64,000 nucleotides of DNA from Actinocrispum wychmicini (GTDB lineage: Bacteria > Actinomycetota > Actinomycetes > Mycobacteriales > Pseudonocardiaceae). The position numbers were made by a program, and so were the translations under genes. This document shows positions 1-9,058 of the stretch, piece after piece. The DNA lies in the NCBI RefSeq assembly GCF_004345645.1, contig NZ_SLWS01000007.1:124001-188000 (forward strand), written 5' to 3'. The notes below the pieces were generated by a model that made no database searches, had not been told where the DNA came from, and saw only the letters and a list, made by a program, of their open reading frames with translations. Numbering within the stretch: the first letter of the stretch is position 1; every line of letters starts with the position of its first letter.

Positions 1-1676
1 CACTCGTTGGTCTGCGCCAACGACCCGTCGCTCCACACATCCCAGCCACGGACATACCAGTCCGCCTCCTGGCCATCCATGCCCCGCAGATCGACGTCCG
101 TGGTGTGCGCGGCGCCCGGCATCTGCAGCGAACCCCACCTGTCTTCCAGGACCCCGTTACGCCAGATGTTCCACTGCGGCTTGACCGAATCACCGTCCGC
201 ATCGGACAGACGAGTCTGCAACCGGATGAAGTCGTCAGCGACATACGACTTGCCGTCACACCACCGGCACGGCGCCTTCATCGGCGGATCCGTCGACAAC
301 TGATACGCCGGATCCGGCGGCGTGTTATAGGTAACCGTCAACTTCGTCGCCGCCGAGTAATACCGCCGCCACGCCAACTGATCATTCTCGTCGTACGCCT
401 GCAGATAGAACGCGCTGAACCCACCCCGGGTCACCGCCTTCACATCGAACCCGATCCGCACCGCACCGTTCTCGTTCACACACCCATGCACCGGCGGCGC
501 GTCCACCGAGGCAAGCGAGTCAGGGCCCGGTTGGTTGTTCCAGGTCAGACCGTCAGTCAACTGACCGTGCACCCAATGCAGGTCCTGCCGCCGCGCCGAA
601 CAGTTCGGACTGTTGGCCACCTGCACCAGAACCGCCGCATCGAACAACGTCTGGGCACCGGTCAAACCAGTCGTGTCGAACTGCATATAATACCGGGCCA
701 CCCCGATGTCCTTGCACTCCCCGCTAGGGATGTAACACTTCCCCACCTGCCCGAAATCCGGCCCGGCACCACTGGTCCGCGGAAACGAACTGCCACTCAC
801 CTTCGACCCGGACAACACCGTGGCCCAGTTGTTCCACCCCGGCGTATGCAACCGCGGATCAATCACCACCGGGAACACCGTCGCCGCATCCGCCAGGAAC
901 GCCAGATCCGGCCGCAGCGTCAGCACACCATCCGACAACCCCACACCGACCGCGGCCGACCGAGCCGTCGCGGCATTCTCACCGCTGGCATCCCACATCA
1001 CCGACGCCGGCGCCGAAAACCGCTCCTTACCCGCCTTGTCCACCGCCCGGATCACACCCGCCTCATCCACCGTCACCGTCAAGTCGCCCGCATCCACCCG
1101 CAACCCGAGCGCCGCCAACGCCGGATTGCTCGCCGCCTGCGCGCTGTGCACCACAAACCGCACCGCGACACCATCCCGCTCCGCCACCATCACCAAATCC
1201 ACACCCGCCAACACATCCCGATACGTCGCGGTATCGCCCACCAACACCGGCTCAGGCAACCGACCCGGCCACGACAACGCCACCTTCTGCCCGTCCTGCC
1301 GCACCGTCACCACCGGACCCGCACCACCCGAGGACAACTCCACATCCCCCAACGCCGCCGTCGGCCGCACCACCCCATCCGACTCACGCGCCAACGTCGT
1401 ATCGACCGGCACCCACCCACCAGCCCGCTTGACCCGCACCGGCACCGCACTGAACTCCGCCGTCATCCGGCCATCCGGCTCAGCGAACACCTGCCGCGAC
1501 TCGGACGTGAGCTTCGCCACCGCCACCCGGGAGTGCTGCACCTGCGCCGCCGTGACCGCGGACGCCTCATCCGGCGCCTCGGCCACAAAATCGCGCTTTC
1601 CTAACGGTCCGCCCGCCGGAACCACCAGCAGGCCCGCCAGAACAGCAAGCAGCACAAACACACCAACTGCGCGCAC
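1..1676 (-). CDS. Secreted DNRLRE-domain protein (partial, C-terminus beyond window)
   Basis: The reverse strand is open from a GTG at 1676 to the window edge (558 codons). A GGGGGA ribosome site lies about 7 bases before the GTG. Residues 1-25 form an export signal (VRAVGVFVLLAVLAGLLVVPA). The middle part (PVRVKRAGGWVPVDTTLARE, then TYRDVLAGVDLVMVAERDGV and FPVVIDPRLHTPGWNNWATV) is the repeat layout of the large actinomycete wall or extracellular proteins that carry DNRLRE domains and often lead into RHS, LamG or toxin modules. The DNRLRE-like part runs from about residue 280 (ARYYMQFDTTGLTGAQ, SATKLTVTYNTPP). The C-terminal module cannot be seen. An extracellular structural or toxin-delivery role is inferred from the family. 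The forward frames covering this stretch are antisense shadows. Confidence 0.8.
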   Translation of the reverse strand, partial: MRAVGVFVLLAVLAGLLVVPAGGPLGKRDFVAEAPDEASAVTAAQVQHSRVAVAKLTSESRQVFAEPDGRMTAEFSAVPVRVKRAGGWVPVDTTLARESDGVVRPTAALGDVELSSGGAGPVVTVRQDGQKVALSWPGRLPEPVLVGDTATYRDVLAGVDLVMVAERDGVAVRFVVHSAQAASNPALAALGLRVDAGDLTVTVDEAGVIRAVDKAGKERFSAPASVMWDASGENAATARSAAVGVGLSDGVLTLRPDLAFLADAATVFPVVIDPRLHTPGWNNWATVLSGSKVSGSSFPRTSGAGPDFGQVGKCYIPSGECKDIGVARYYMQFDTTGLTGAQTLFDAAVLVQVANSPNCSARRQDLHWVHGQLTDGLTWNNQPGPDSLASVDAPPVHGCVNENGAVRIGFDVKAVTRGGFSAFYLQAYDENDQLAWRRYYSAATKLTVTYNTPPDPAYQLSTDPPMKAPCRWCDGKSYVADDFIRLQTRLSDADGDSVKPQWNIWRNGVLEDRWGSLQMPGAAHTTDVDLRGMDGQEADWYVRGWDVWSDGSLAQTNE

Positions 1677-2020
1677 CAGGATTCCCCCTCGGCTCACGCG
1701 AGCCCAGCCCCGCGCGTTTTGATGAGTCTTTACCCAGACTTGCCGATCAACGCTGACCTGCAAAGACTCCATTGGAACCAATTGTCAGTAACACCCTGAC
1801 CACCAACCCTCGCCCACCAACCGGTGGGAGCACTGCCCACACGGACACGGCACCTCGGACCGACCGTTCAGCATGGACAGTTGAACACCACACCACGACC
1901 CAGCCGACAGTTGATCACCACAACGCCAGGCGCATCCCTGTCCTGAAAGTCCGTAACGAAACATGTGCCCGGAACGACGAGTCGTCCACCAGAGGGGCCG
2001 CCCGAGAGACGGATGGGGAC
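1677..2020. other. Divergent intergenic region
   Basis: This 344-base gap separates the divergent secreted-protein and methyltransferase genes and should hold both promoters. The forward methyltransferase frame stays open through it back to 1772, but that part (THTDTAPRTDRSAWTVEHHT and similar) has no family likeness. I see no convincing -10/-35 pair, repeat or hairpin. Confidence 0.4.
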
Positions 2021-3457
2021 GTGACGTCAGAGTTATCAATGGGACTGCTCGATTTGCTGCGCTGCCCGCAATGCACGACCGAGTTCACCTTCGAACACTC
2101 ACCCATCCAGCCGTTGGCCAGTGGTGCGTTCGGGGTACTACGGTGCGGGACACACGAATATCCAGTGATCGACGGCATCCCCGTGATCCGCAATGGACAC
2201 GTCAGTGTCCACGATCACACCACCCTGTGGACCGAGGTTCCCGGTCCCACCGTGGACAAGCTGGTCGACCTGGTCCGCAGTCCGGACCCACTGGCGGCCC
2301 TGGTGGAACTACTGGCCTTCCCACCCGCACTGCCGTGGGGACTGGAACACACACCGATCGTCCGCCTGCCGCTGACCCGTGGACCGGGACAACGGATGCT
2401 CATCGCCGCCCGCCGACGCGAGATTCGACGACTACTCAACCAACCTGTGAGCCAGCACACCGCACAGGACTGGATGCGACTCTGCTACCTGCGATCCCGC
2501 GGCACGAATCCCGAGCTGTACCCGTACTTCCTACTGCGCTTCGGACAGCCCCGCATGCTGGCCGCACTAGCCCTCTACAGCGTGCTCGACAGCGGCCCGA
2601 AACCCATCCTAGACCTGGCATGCGGCTTCGGACACATCATGTACCTGCTCGCCGCCCGCCCGGCTCCACTGTGGTCGATCGGAGTGGACCGTAACTTCTT
2701 CCAACTCTGGGTGGCCCGCCGCTGGATCGCCACCGACTGCGACTTCGTGTGCGCCGACGCCGCGCTGCGGCTACCGTTCGCCGACAACAGCTTCGCCGCC
2801 TCAGTGTGCAGCGACGCCTTCCACTGCCTACCCGACCAGCAACTCGCATACGACGAACTACGTCGCTGCGCGGACAACAACACCGTCCTCCTCGACCGCG
2901 TCGGCAACGCGGACATCGACCCTCGCGACAGCCCACACGAACGCACCCTCGACGGCTACCTCACCCTCACCGGCACCACCTCCACCCGCATCCTCGGCGA
3001 GCAAGAACTCCTCACCAGCTACCTCACCGGCCAAGGCCCCGCACTGGCCACCCAACGCCCCCTGCCCGAACTGCGACAAGAGAAATGGCTGACACTGGTA
3101 TCCAGCGACGACCCCAAACTATTCCGCGACCACGACAAACCCACCTACCTACCACACGCCCAAGGACAACTCGCGATCAACCCGATCTACCGGCCCCGGC
3201 CACACGGCGACCACATCCAACTACGGTTCATGTTTCCATCGGACTGGTACGCCTTCGAGAACGCCACCATGCGCGACTATCACCCCACTCAAATCACCCT
3301 CACCCACAACGAATACCAGGACCTCCTAGCCGGCCGGCACACTGACCACACCGACGAACTGACCGCGAGATTCGTCCTGACCGGCATGCCACCCCGCTAC
3401 GCCCACCCACCAGCCCCACATCGGAACAGCACCAGCCGAACACCTATAGCTGACTGA
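2021..3457 (+). CDS. Class I SAM-dependent methyltransferase with Trm112-like N-terminus
   Basis: The protein opens with a Trm112-like zinc-ribbon-type segment (LLDLLRCPQCTTEF, then LRCGTHEYPVIDGIPVI) of the kind that precedes many small-molecule methyltransferases. A Rossmann-fold core follows: motif I is LDLACGFGHIMYLLA, the acidic residue at the end of strand 2 is in IGVDRNFFQLW, and motif IV is SVCSDAFHCLPD. A class I SAM methyltransferase is therefore secure, but the substrate is unknown. I chose the GTG at 2021 (VTSELSMGLLDLL) because GGATGGGGAC lies just upstream. The ATG at 2039 is the other option. The frame is open back to 1772, but the extra residues look unlike protein. About 480 residues is long for the class, with a 200-residue tail of unknown role. 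No partner biosynthetic genes are adjacent. Confidence 0.75.
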   Translation: MTSELSMGLLDLLRCPQCTTEFTFEHSPIQPLASGAFGVLRCGTHEYPVIDGIPVIRNGHVSVHDHTTLWTEVPGPTVDKLVDLVRSPDPLAALVELLAFPPALPWGLEHTPIVRLPLTRGPGQRMLIAARRREIRRLLNQPVSQHTAQDWMRLCYLRSRGTNPELYPYFLLRFGQPRMLAALALYSVLDSGPKPILDLACGFGHIMYLLAARPAPLWSIGVDRNFFQLWVARRWIATDCDFVCADAALRLPFADNSFAASVCSDAFHCLPDQQLAYDELRRCADNNTVLLDRVGNADIDPRDSPHERTLDGYLTLTGTTSTRILGEQELLTSYLTGQGPALATQRPLPELRQEKWLTLVSSDDPKLFRDHDKPTYLPHAQGQLAINPIYRPRPHGDHIQLRFMFPSDWYAFENATMRDYHPTQITLTHNEYQDLLAGRHTDHTDELTARFVLTGMPPRYAHPPAPHRNSTSRTPIAD

Positions 3458-3718
3458 TCCCATCCGCAGAACAGATCCCACGAACCCGCGACGCTCAACA
3501 GGCGCACGCACCCAACCGCCCTCTGATGTCGCCGACGGCACGGAAGACACAGCCGGGGCTGTTGCCTGCATGTAGAGGTGCACGAGCCAGGGCGACAGGG
3601 TTGTCCCCGCGGACGCAGGACCGTTCAACTCCTTGTCGATCGACCGCTCCGCCGGTTTCACCGACCAGGAGGTCCCCGACCGTCTACTCCTGCTGGTCCA
3701 TCAATGAAGTGGAGTCAC

Positions 3719-6700
3719 ATGTTCGGCCATCGTCGCCCGGTGCGTGTCGCGATCCTTCTGCTGCTTTCGCTCGTGGTGTCCACGGTCATGAGCGTGCCGG
3801 CGAGCGCGGCCACCGGTCTCACCGTTGGCGATCTTCAGGTCGACTACCGGACGAACCCGCTGGGGATCGACGACCCGCACCCCTCGTTGAGTTGGCGGTT
3901 GCGGTCCGATGTGCGGGGTGACAGCCAGACCGCGTACCAGGCTCTCGTGGCCAGCCGCCCGGATCTGCTGGACCACCCGGACATCTGGGACAGCGGCAAG
4001 GTCGCGGACCGGACCTCGGTCGCAGTCCCTTACGGCGGCCCGAATCTGCGGTCCGGGACTCGGTACTACTGGACCGTTCGGGCCTGGGACGCGAGCGGGC
4101 GACCGTCCACATTGGCCGCCCCAGCGTGGTGGGAGACCGGCCTGCTCGGTGCTGCGGACTGGGCGGGCGCGCAGTGGATCACCCCCGACATGGGCACCAA
4201 GTACACCTGGCAGGACTCCACGCTGGACGTCGACTTCACCATCAAGGCGGCGGCCGCGAGTGTCCTGTTCCGGGCGTTGGACTCGCAGAACTTCTACATG
4301 TGGCAGATCAACACGGTGACCACCCCGGGCAAGGTGGTGCTGCGCCCGCACAGCCGGGTGCGCGGAACCTTCGAGCCGCTCGACGAGGTCGACCTGAGCC
4401 CGGTGCTGACTCCGGCGAACGCGACCGCCCCGCATCATCTCCGGATCGAGGCCTGGGGCGACAGGTTCACGACCTGGATCGACGGAACGCAGGTCGACGT
4501 CCGCACCGACGATGCCTTGACCACGGGCACGGTCGGATTCCGGTCGTCAGTCTCCGAAGGCGTCCCCGAGGACGCGCGCTACGACAACCTCACGGTCCGC
4601 GATCTCGCCGGGCAGACGTTGTTCTCCGACGACTTCTCGCACTCGCCGGACCCCCGGTTCCCCGGCGTCCCGATCACCGACGGCCAGTTGGCGCCGGACG
4701 GCGACCCGACACTGCTCGACCAGGGCACACCCCCATCGCCGTTGCTGCGCCACGAGTTCGTCCTGGACAAGCCGGTGGCCAAAGCCCGCGCGTACGCGTA
4801 CGGCCTCGGGTTCTACGACCTGCACCTCAACGGCGGCAAAGTGGGCGACCACGTCCTCGCGCCGGCCGCGACATCGTTCGACCAGCGGAACCTCTACGAC
4901 ACGTACGACGTCACCGAGCAACTCCACCAAGGCCCGAACGCCGTGGGGATCTGGCTGGGCACCGGCTACGGCCCGCGGTTCAGCCAGTACGGCTTCCGGT
5001 GGCCCGGCCCCGACCAGGCGATCCTGCTGCTCACCGTGACGTTCACTGACGGGACACAAAGGACGGTCAGCACTGACGACTCGTGGCGCTGGTCCGCCGG
5101 CCCCATCACGGCCGACGACATCTACGACGGCGAGACGTACGACGCCCGGCTGCAGCAGGACAGTTGGGACAAGCCAGGTTTCAACGAGTCGGCGTGGCAC
5201 CCGGTGCGGACCACGGCGGCGCCGAGCCCGGTGCTGGCGTCCAGCGACCTGCCGCCGATCCGCGTCGCGCAGACCCTGCGCGCCACGAAGCTCACCCAGC
5301 CGCAGCCCGGGATGTACGTCTACGACTTCGGCCAGAACATCGCCGGCTGGGAACGGCTGAGCGTCGCCGGACCGGCGGGTGCCACTGTGCGGATGCGGAC
5401 GGCGGAGGAACTTCGCGCCGACGGGACGCTGGACACGACCACCAACCGCAACGCCGCGTCCAACGACACCTACATCCTGTCGGCCGCCACCGGCCCGCAG
5501 ACGTACGAGCCCCGCTTCACCTATCACGGTTTCCGCTATCTCGAAGTCACCGGCTACCCCGGAACACCGACCCTGGACAGTGTCGTCGGCGTGGTCGCGC
5601 ACGCGGACGTCACCTCGACCGGAACCATCGAGACGTCCGACCCGCTGCTGAACCGGATCTGGCAGAACAACCGGTGGGCGGTGCTGAACAACTCCATGAG
5701 CCTGCCGACCGACACCCCTGTCCGGGACGAGCGGACCCCGCCAGGGATGGACGTGCAGGCATACCACGACGCCGCCGTGCTGGAGTTCGGGATGGACAGG
5801 TTCTACGGCAAGTACCTGCTCGACATGCCACCGCCGACCGCGCCACCGAACGACCCGGACAACGCCCCGCAGCCCGACATGGACGGCGGTGCCGTCACCC
5901 TGGTGTGGTCGCTGTACGAGCAGTACGGCGACCTGCCGACGTTGGCCAGGACGTACCCGGGGATGAAGGACTACGTGGACTCCAATGCCGCCGCCCATCC
6001 CAGCCTGATCTGGCCGGACGACCGCGGATTCGGCGACTGGTGCCCACCGGACCACAGCCCGAATGCCAACGGCGGTCAGGGAAACCCGGACGCGGGGTCG
6101 TGCTTCAGCGAACGGTCACTGGTCAACACCGCCTTGTTCTACCTGCAGGCCACGGACACCGCCAAAGCAGCCACGGCACTCAACCACCCGGACGAGGCCA
6201 TGCACTTCACCCAACTCGCCGCCAAGGTCGCCCATGCCTTCAACGCTCATTTCCTTGACGCGACCGGAACAACATACGGCAGCGGGCGACAGGTGACGAG
6301 CGTGCTCCCGCTCGCCTTCGGCATGGTCCCCGCCGACAAGATGCCGGGTGTGGGTGCCCATCTCGTCGACACGATCCTGACCAGGGACAACGGGCATCTG
6401 GACACAGGCATCTTCGGCACCCGCTACCTGGTGGACGCGCTCGCCCGGATCGGCCGAATGGACGTGGCGAAGAAGATTCTCGGCCAGACCTCGTACCCGG
6501 GATTCGGGTACGAGGTCCAGCGCGGCGCCACGACCCCGTGGGAGCAGTGGACGTATGAGTCCACTATGGAGACTCATGACCACGCGATGTTCGCGGGCAT
6601 CAACACGTCCCTATACACACAGCTGGCCGGCATCACGCCGGCATCGCCTGGCTACGCGGCGATCTCGGTCGCTCCCCAAGTCCCGCGCTGGATGGAGCGC

Positions 6701-6973
6701 GTGTCGGCGTCGATCGACACGGTCCGTGGCACGGTGACGTCGTCCTGGACCCTCCAGCCCTGCACGTTCGACCTGTCGGTGACGGTCCCGGTCAACGCCG
6801 TGGCGACCGTCTCGGTTCCCGTGGCGCGCCTGGACTCGAAGGTCGACGTCACACCCGGCACGGTGCTGCTGTCCGGGGACGCGACGACCCGGCGATACTC
6901 CGTCGGCTCCGGGAGTTGGCAGTTCACCTCCCAACTCTGCGGCTGGGTTCACCTACCGCGACACACCAATTAG
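3719..6973 (+). CDS. Secreted alpha-L-rhamnosidase-like glycoside hydrolase (GH78)
   Basis: This is a 1084-residue exported enzyme. The start at 3719 has GTGGAG upstream and begins a clean signal peptide (MFGHRRPVRVAILLLLSLVV, cut near ASAA). Domain order follows GH78: an N-terminal fibronectin-like part (VDYRTNPLGIDDPHPSLSW), a concanavalin-like insert, the carbohydrate-binding domain (YAYGLGFYDLHLNGGKVGD), the alpha/alpha six-barrel and a C-terminal beta domain. The DER acid motif is present (PVRDERTPPGMDVQAY), as is the second catalytic region (PWEQWTYESTMETHDHAM). The usual GWxGD after DER reads PPGMD: the Asp stays and the Trp is lost, so substrate use may differ from classical rhamnosidases. 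It acts outside the cell, probably on plant or microbial rhamnosides. The gene looks intact and stands alone. A second ATG at 3704 is possible. Confidence 0.88.
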   Translation: MFGHRRPVRVAILLLLSLVVSTVMSVPASAATGLTVGDLQVDYRTNPLGIDDPHPSLSWRLRSDVRGDSQTAYQALVASRPDLLDHPDIWDSGKVADRTSVAVPYGGPNLRSGTRYYWTVRAWDASGRPSTLAAPAWWETGLLGAADWAGAQWITPDMGTKYTWQDSTLDVDFTIKAAAASVLFRALDSQNFYMWQINTVTTPGKVVLRPHSRVRGTFEPLDEVDLSPVLTPANATAPHHLRIEAWGDRFTTWIDGTQVDVRTDDALTTGTVGFRSSVSEGVPEDARYDNLTVRDLAGQTLFSDDFSHSPDPRFPGVPITDGQLAPDGDPTLLDQGTPPSPLLRHEFVLDKPVAKARAYAYGLGFYDLHLNGGKVGDHVLAPAATSFDQRNLYDTYDVTEQLHQGPNAVGIWLGTGYGPRFSQYGFRWPGPDQAILLLTVTFTDGTQRTVSTDDSWRWSAGPITADDIYDGETYDARLQQDSWDKPGFNESAWHPVRTTAAPSPVLASSDLPPIRVAQTLRATKLTQPQPGMYVYDFGQNIAGWERLSVAGPAGATVRMRTAEELRADGTLDTTTNRNAASNDTYILSAATGPQTYEPRFTYHGFRYLEVTGYPGTPTLDSVVGVVAHADVTSTGTIETSDPLLNRIWQNNRWAVLNNSMSLPTDTPVRDERTPPGMDVQAYHDAAVLEFGMDRFYGKYLLDMPPPTAPPNDPDNAPQPDMDGGAVTLVWSLYEQYGDLPTLARTYPGMKDYVDSNAAAHPSLIWPDDRGFGDWCPPDHSPNANGGQGNPDAGSCFSERSLVNTALFYLQATDTAKAATALNHPDEAMHFTQLAAKVAHAFNAHFLDATGTTYGSGRQVTSVLPLAFGMVPADKMPGVGAHLVDTILTRDNGHLDTGIFGTRYLVDALARIGRMDVAKKILGQTSYPGFGYEVQRGATTPWEQWTYESTMETHDHAMFAGINTSLYTQLAGITPASPGYAAISVAPQVPRWMERVSASIDTVRGTVTSSWTLQPCTFDLSVTVPVNAVATVSVPVARLDSKVDVTPGTVLLSGDATTRRYSVGSGSWQFTSQLCGWVHLPRHTN

Positions 6974-7228
6974 CGTCGGTGACCACGGGACAGACGGGCT
7001 GCATGACGCTGGCCCGCTCGGCGCCGGGGCATACCTCCGAGGACCCATGCTCCAACTTCCTCACCTAGGCTGCGGCCCGCAGGAGAACTCACCGGTTCGA
7101 GGGAGCCCACAGCGGCGCCAACGCAGACTGGTCAGGCATTTGCTCCCAAGATCTCAACACGCTGACTTACCAGGGAACGGTACTACTCAGGACGGCAGGC
7201 CATTCGCGCACACCTACAAGGGGCAAGC

Positions 7229-7648
7229 ATGACCACAACCGAGAACGACACGCTCGCCCACCAGGTCGAGCTCGTCATCGGTGCGATCGGTGACGCTGAC
7301 GCCCTCGTTCGCATGCTGACCGCGGCGAACGACCAGCGACCGCAGACCGACCCCGACTCGCCCGGCCGCGTCTGGTTCTTCTACGCCTCACCCGCCCACG
7401 ACGCCCCGTGCCTGGTGGTCGGTGTGCGCGGCACGGTAGGCGCCCTGGAGTAGATCGCCGACCAGCGGTTCGTGCCCGCGGACGGGATCAACCACCGGAC
7501 GATGCCCTACTCCACAGTTGATCTCGACGCGAACCCCATGCCAGCACATGCCGAACTGCCCTTGCCCACCGTGCTGACCGCCGTCAGGGAATACGCCCAC
7601 ACCGGTCAGCAACCCACCTGCGTCCCCTGGCAGCCCGAAGCCGCGTAG
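7229..7648 (+). pseudogene. Imm1-family immunity protein interrupted by an in-frame TAG
   Basis: Frame 1 starts with ATG at 7229 after AAGGGGCAAGC and stops at TAG 7451-7453. The same frame then continues without a break to TAG 7646-7648. The joined 139-codon product reads like the Imm1 immunity family of polymorphic toxin systems: the N-terminal helix HQVELVIGAIGDADALVRML, a central strand pair (CLVVGVRGTVGALE), and the family-typical C-terminus (HAELPLPTVLTAVREYAHTG, then QQPTCVPWQP). Such proteins bind and neutralise a partner nuclease or other toxin. The product is either a dead gene or affected by a single-base error. Decayed toxin-related genes lie 3 kb downstream (10575-11533), which fits a former toxin/immunity locus. 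Confidence 0.7.
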
Positions 7649-7767
7649 CCACGGTCAGTCGTCGCCGGTCGAGGCCATGCGCGCTTCCAGCGACGCGACC
7701 GTCCGCCTCGGCATGCCCGACGTCCGCCGCGCTGCGGGACGGTCAAACGACGTGGCATCCTGACCGG

Positions 7768-8172
7768 ATGCTTCTGCCCGTCACAGCCTCGCAGGTCCAG
7801 CGCGTCGACTGCATTCGGATCAAGGCCGACGTGGAATGGCACCTGGTGACCAGCGTTCCAGGTGAGACGATCGGCTCCTGGCAGGACGCGGACGCCGCGG
7901 CGATCATCGACCTTGTCGCCAACCTGCCGGACGGCGAGGTGATGCGCTGTTTCTTCCCCGGCTACGGGATCCGGGCCCATGGAGCCGATGGGATTCTCTT
8001 CGAGATTGCCTTCTGCTTCCGCTGCCACAATGTGCTCACCTTGTCGCCGGGCCCGCAGGAGCGGAGAGGCTTGGGCGGATTCGACCCTGATTCCCAACCC
8101 GCTCAGGAGTTGCTCGCCAAGTTTCGGGCGTGCGACCAGCCAGAAACTGCGCTCAGCGGCGACCAAGCCTGA
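7768..8172 (+). CDS. Conserved hypothetical protein (134 aa)
   Basis: This small soluble protein has no signal peptide or membrane segment. It contains a CFRCHNVLTL segment and a GFDPDSQPAQELLAKFRAC tail, a pattern I associate with uncharacterised actinomycete proteins found near toxin or immunity genes, so an immunity-like or housekeeping role cannot be separated. The start at 7768 (MLLPVTASQVQRVDC) is the first in-frame ATG after a stop. No strong ribosome site is visible. The composition looks like real coding sequence (biased codons, normal amino acid mix). No motif assigns a function. Confidence 0.6.
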   Translation: MLLPVTASQVQRVDCIRIKADVEWHLVTSVPGETIGSWQDADAAAIIDLVANLPDGEVMRCFFPGYGIRAHGADGILFEIAFCFRCHNVLTLSPGPQERRGLGGFDPDSQPAQELLAKFRACDQPETALSGDQA

Positions 8173-8191
8173 CAGACGACACACCGGGTGG

Positions 8192-8437
8192 GTGGAGGCG
8201 CGGTTGACCGGGGCTGACGGCACCGTCGTCGTGCTGACGGACAAGATCCCTGTCTTTGGCCTGGATGGCTTGACTGCGGACACTCCGCTTCCCGTTCCGG
8301 TCGAGTTAGCATGCGAGGTCCTTCGGCGTGAACGTGATCGGCATGATCGAGAACTCGCAGTTGTCATTCTCAGCCGCGGGGCCACGGATCAGGAGGGCCG
8401 GAACGAGTTCCGGGTTCTCGCTGACCAGGTTGTGTGA
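8192..8437 (+). CDS. Small conserved hypothetical protein (81 aa)
   Basis: It starts 20 bases after the stop of the preceding gene at a GTG (VEARLTGADGTVVVLTDKIP) within a G-rich run that may serve as ribosome site. The sequence alternates short strands and a central PVPVELACEVLRRERDRH helix, ending in NEFRVLADQVV. This matches my recollection of a family of small all-beta actinomycete proteins of unknown function. The close spacing to 7768-8172 suggests one transcription unit. The two opposing frames over this stretch have no protein-like character. Confidence 0.5.
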   Translation: MEARLTGADGTVVVLTDKIPVFGLDGLTADTPLPVPVELACEVLRRERDRHDRELAVVILSRGATDQEGRNEFRVLADQVV

Positions 8438-8604
8438 TTGCATGCCGACCCGCGCTATCACGCGGGCTGCCGCGTTGCTCAGGGTTGTAAGCTCGATCTG
8501 CCCACTGCAGGGCGGATGTCGGGCATTCCAAGGTGGACGGTCGCGCTGCGGGCCGCGTGCATGGCTTCGAGTTTCTGGGCTGCGGCGGCCATGGGGCCTC
8601 GATC

Positions 8605-8790
8605 GCCGCGACCTCGCCGAGTCAGGCAGCACGGTCGACAAACTGACCGACTTCCGAGCACAAGCCCTGGCCCAACTCGCCGCGCAACACGACGGGATCG
8701 CACGCCTCCGTCGACGCGGCGAAACATCGAGCAACGTTCGCAAACTGCAGGCTCGCACAGCAAGCAGGGGCCATGCAGTTGACTGCTGCG
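8605..8790 (+). pseudogene. C-terminal remnant of a tyrosine recombinase of the Tn554-like type (tentative)
   Basis: The frame contains ESGSTVDKLTDFRAQALAQL, AAQHDGIARLRR and then NVRKLQARTA. Charged helix segments of this form, ending in an NVR-x-L tail, occur at the end of integrase-like proteins that travel with DUF6262 (TnpC-like) genes in actinomycetes. Nothing upstream in this frame looks like a recombinase core, so only the tail survives. The assignment rests on recalled family likeness and is weak. Related fragments occur at 27491-27820 and 44374-44860. Confidence 0.35.
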
Positions 8791-8851
8791 GGTCACCGCC
8801 GTGGCTGGCGGAACACTGTCGCCAGGGCCAGACGGGGCAATGGGGTGGAAG

Positions 8852-8989
8852 ATGTTCGTTCGGCTGGTGTTCGTTGCGCTGATCGTCCTCACGGCATGTG
8901 GCAGAGCTGTGCCGTCTGGTGCACCGCGTCCCGATCCAGCGCCGGTTATGGCCGACGGTTTGCGTAAGGTGCTGTGGGCGATCACGTAA
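8852..8989 (+). pseudogene. Lipoprotein N-terminus cut by the ISL3-type element
   Basis: ATG at 8852 follows GGGGTGGAAG and begins a lipoprotein signal (MFVRLVFVALIVLTACGRAV) with lipobox LTAC. A short PAP-rich linker and 20 further residues follow, then a stop at 8987-8989, immediately before the sequence leading into the ISL3 transposase. The 45-residue product is too short for a mature lipoprotein, so insertion of the element probably removed the rest. Confidence 0.5.
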
Positions 8990-9058
8990 TTCGGCTCTGG
9001 CACTGGAAGCGTGAGGCCCGTGGCGGTGGGTGATCTTTGGAGATGATGATGCTCTGCT

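Noticed and set aside
105..1722. Two long forward frames (499 and 300 codons)
   Set aside because: They lie antisense to the secreted DNRLRE gene, are rich in Arg, His, Pro and Thr, and have no family likeness. They are GC-bias shadows.
4126..6258. Long frames on both strands inside the rhamnosidase gene (307, 391 and 502 codons)
   Set aside because: They cover the GH78 gene in other frames and have repetitive Arg/Gly/Pro composition without motifs.
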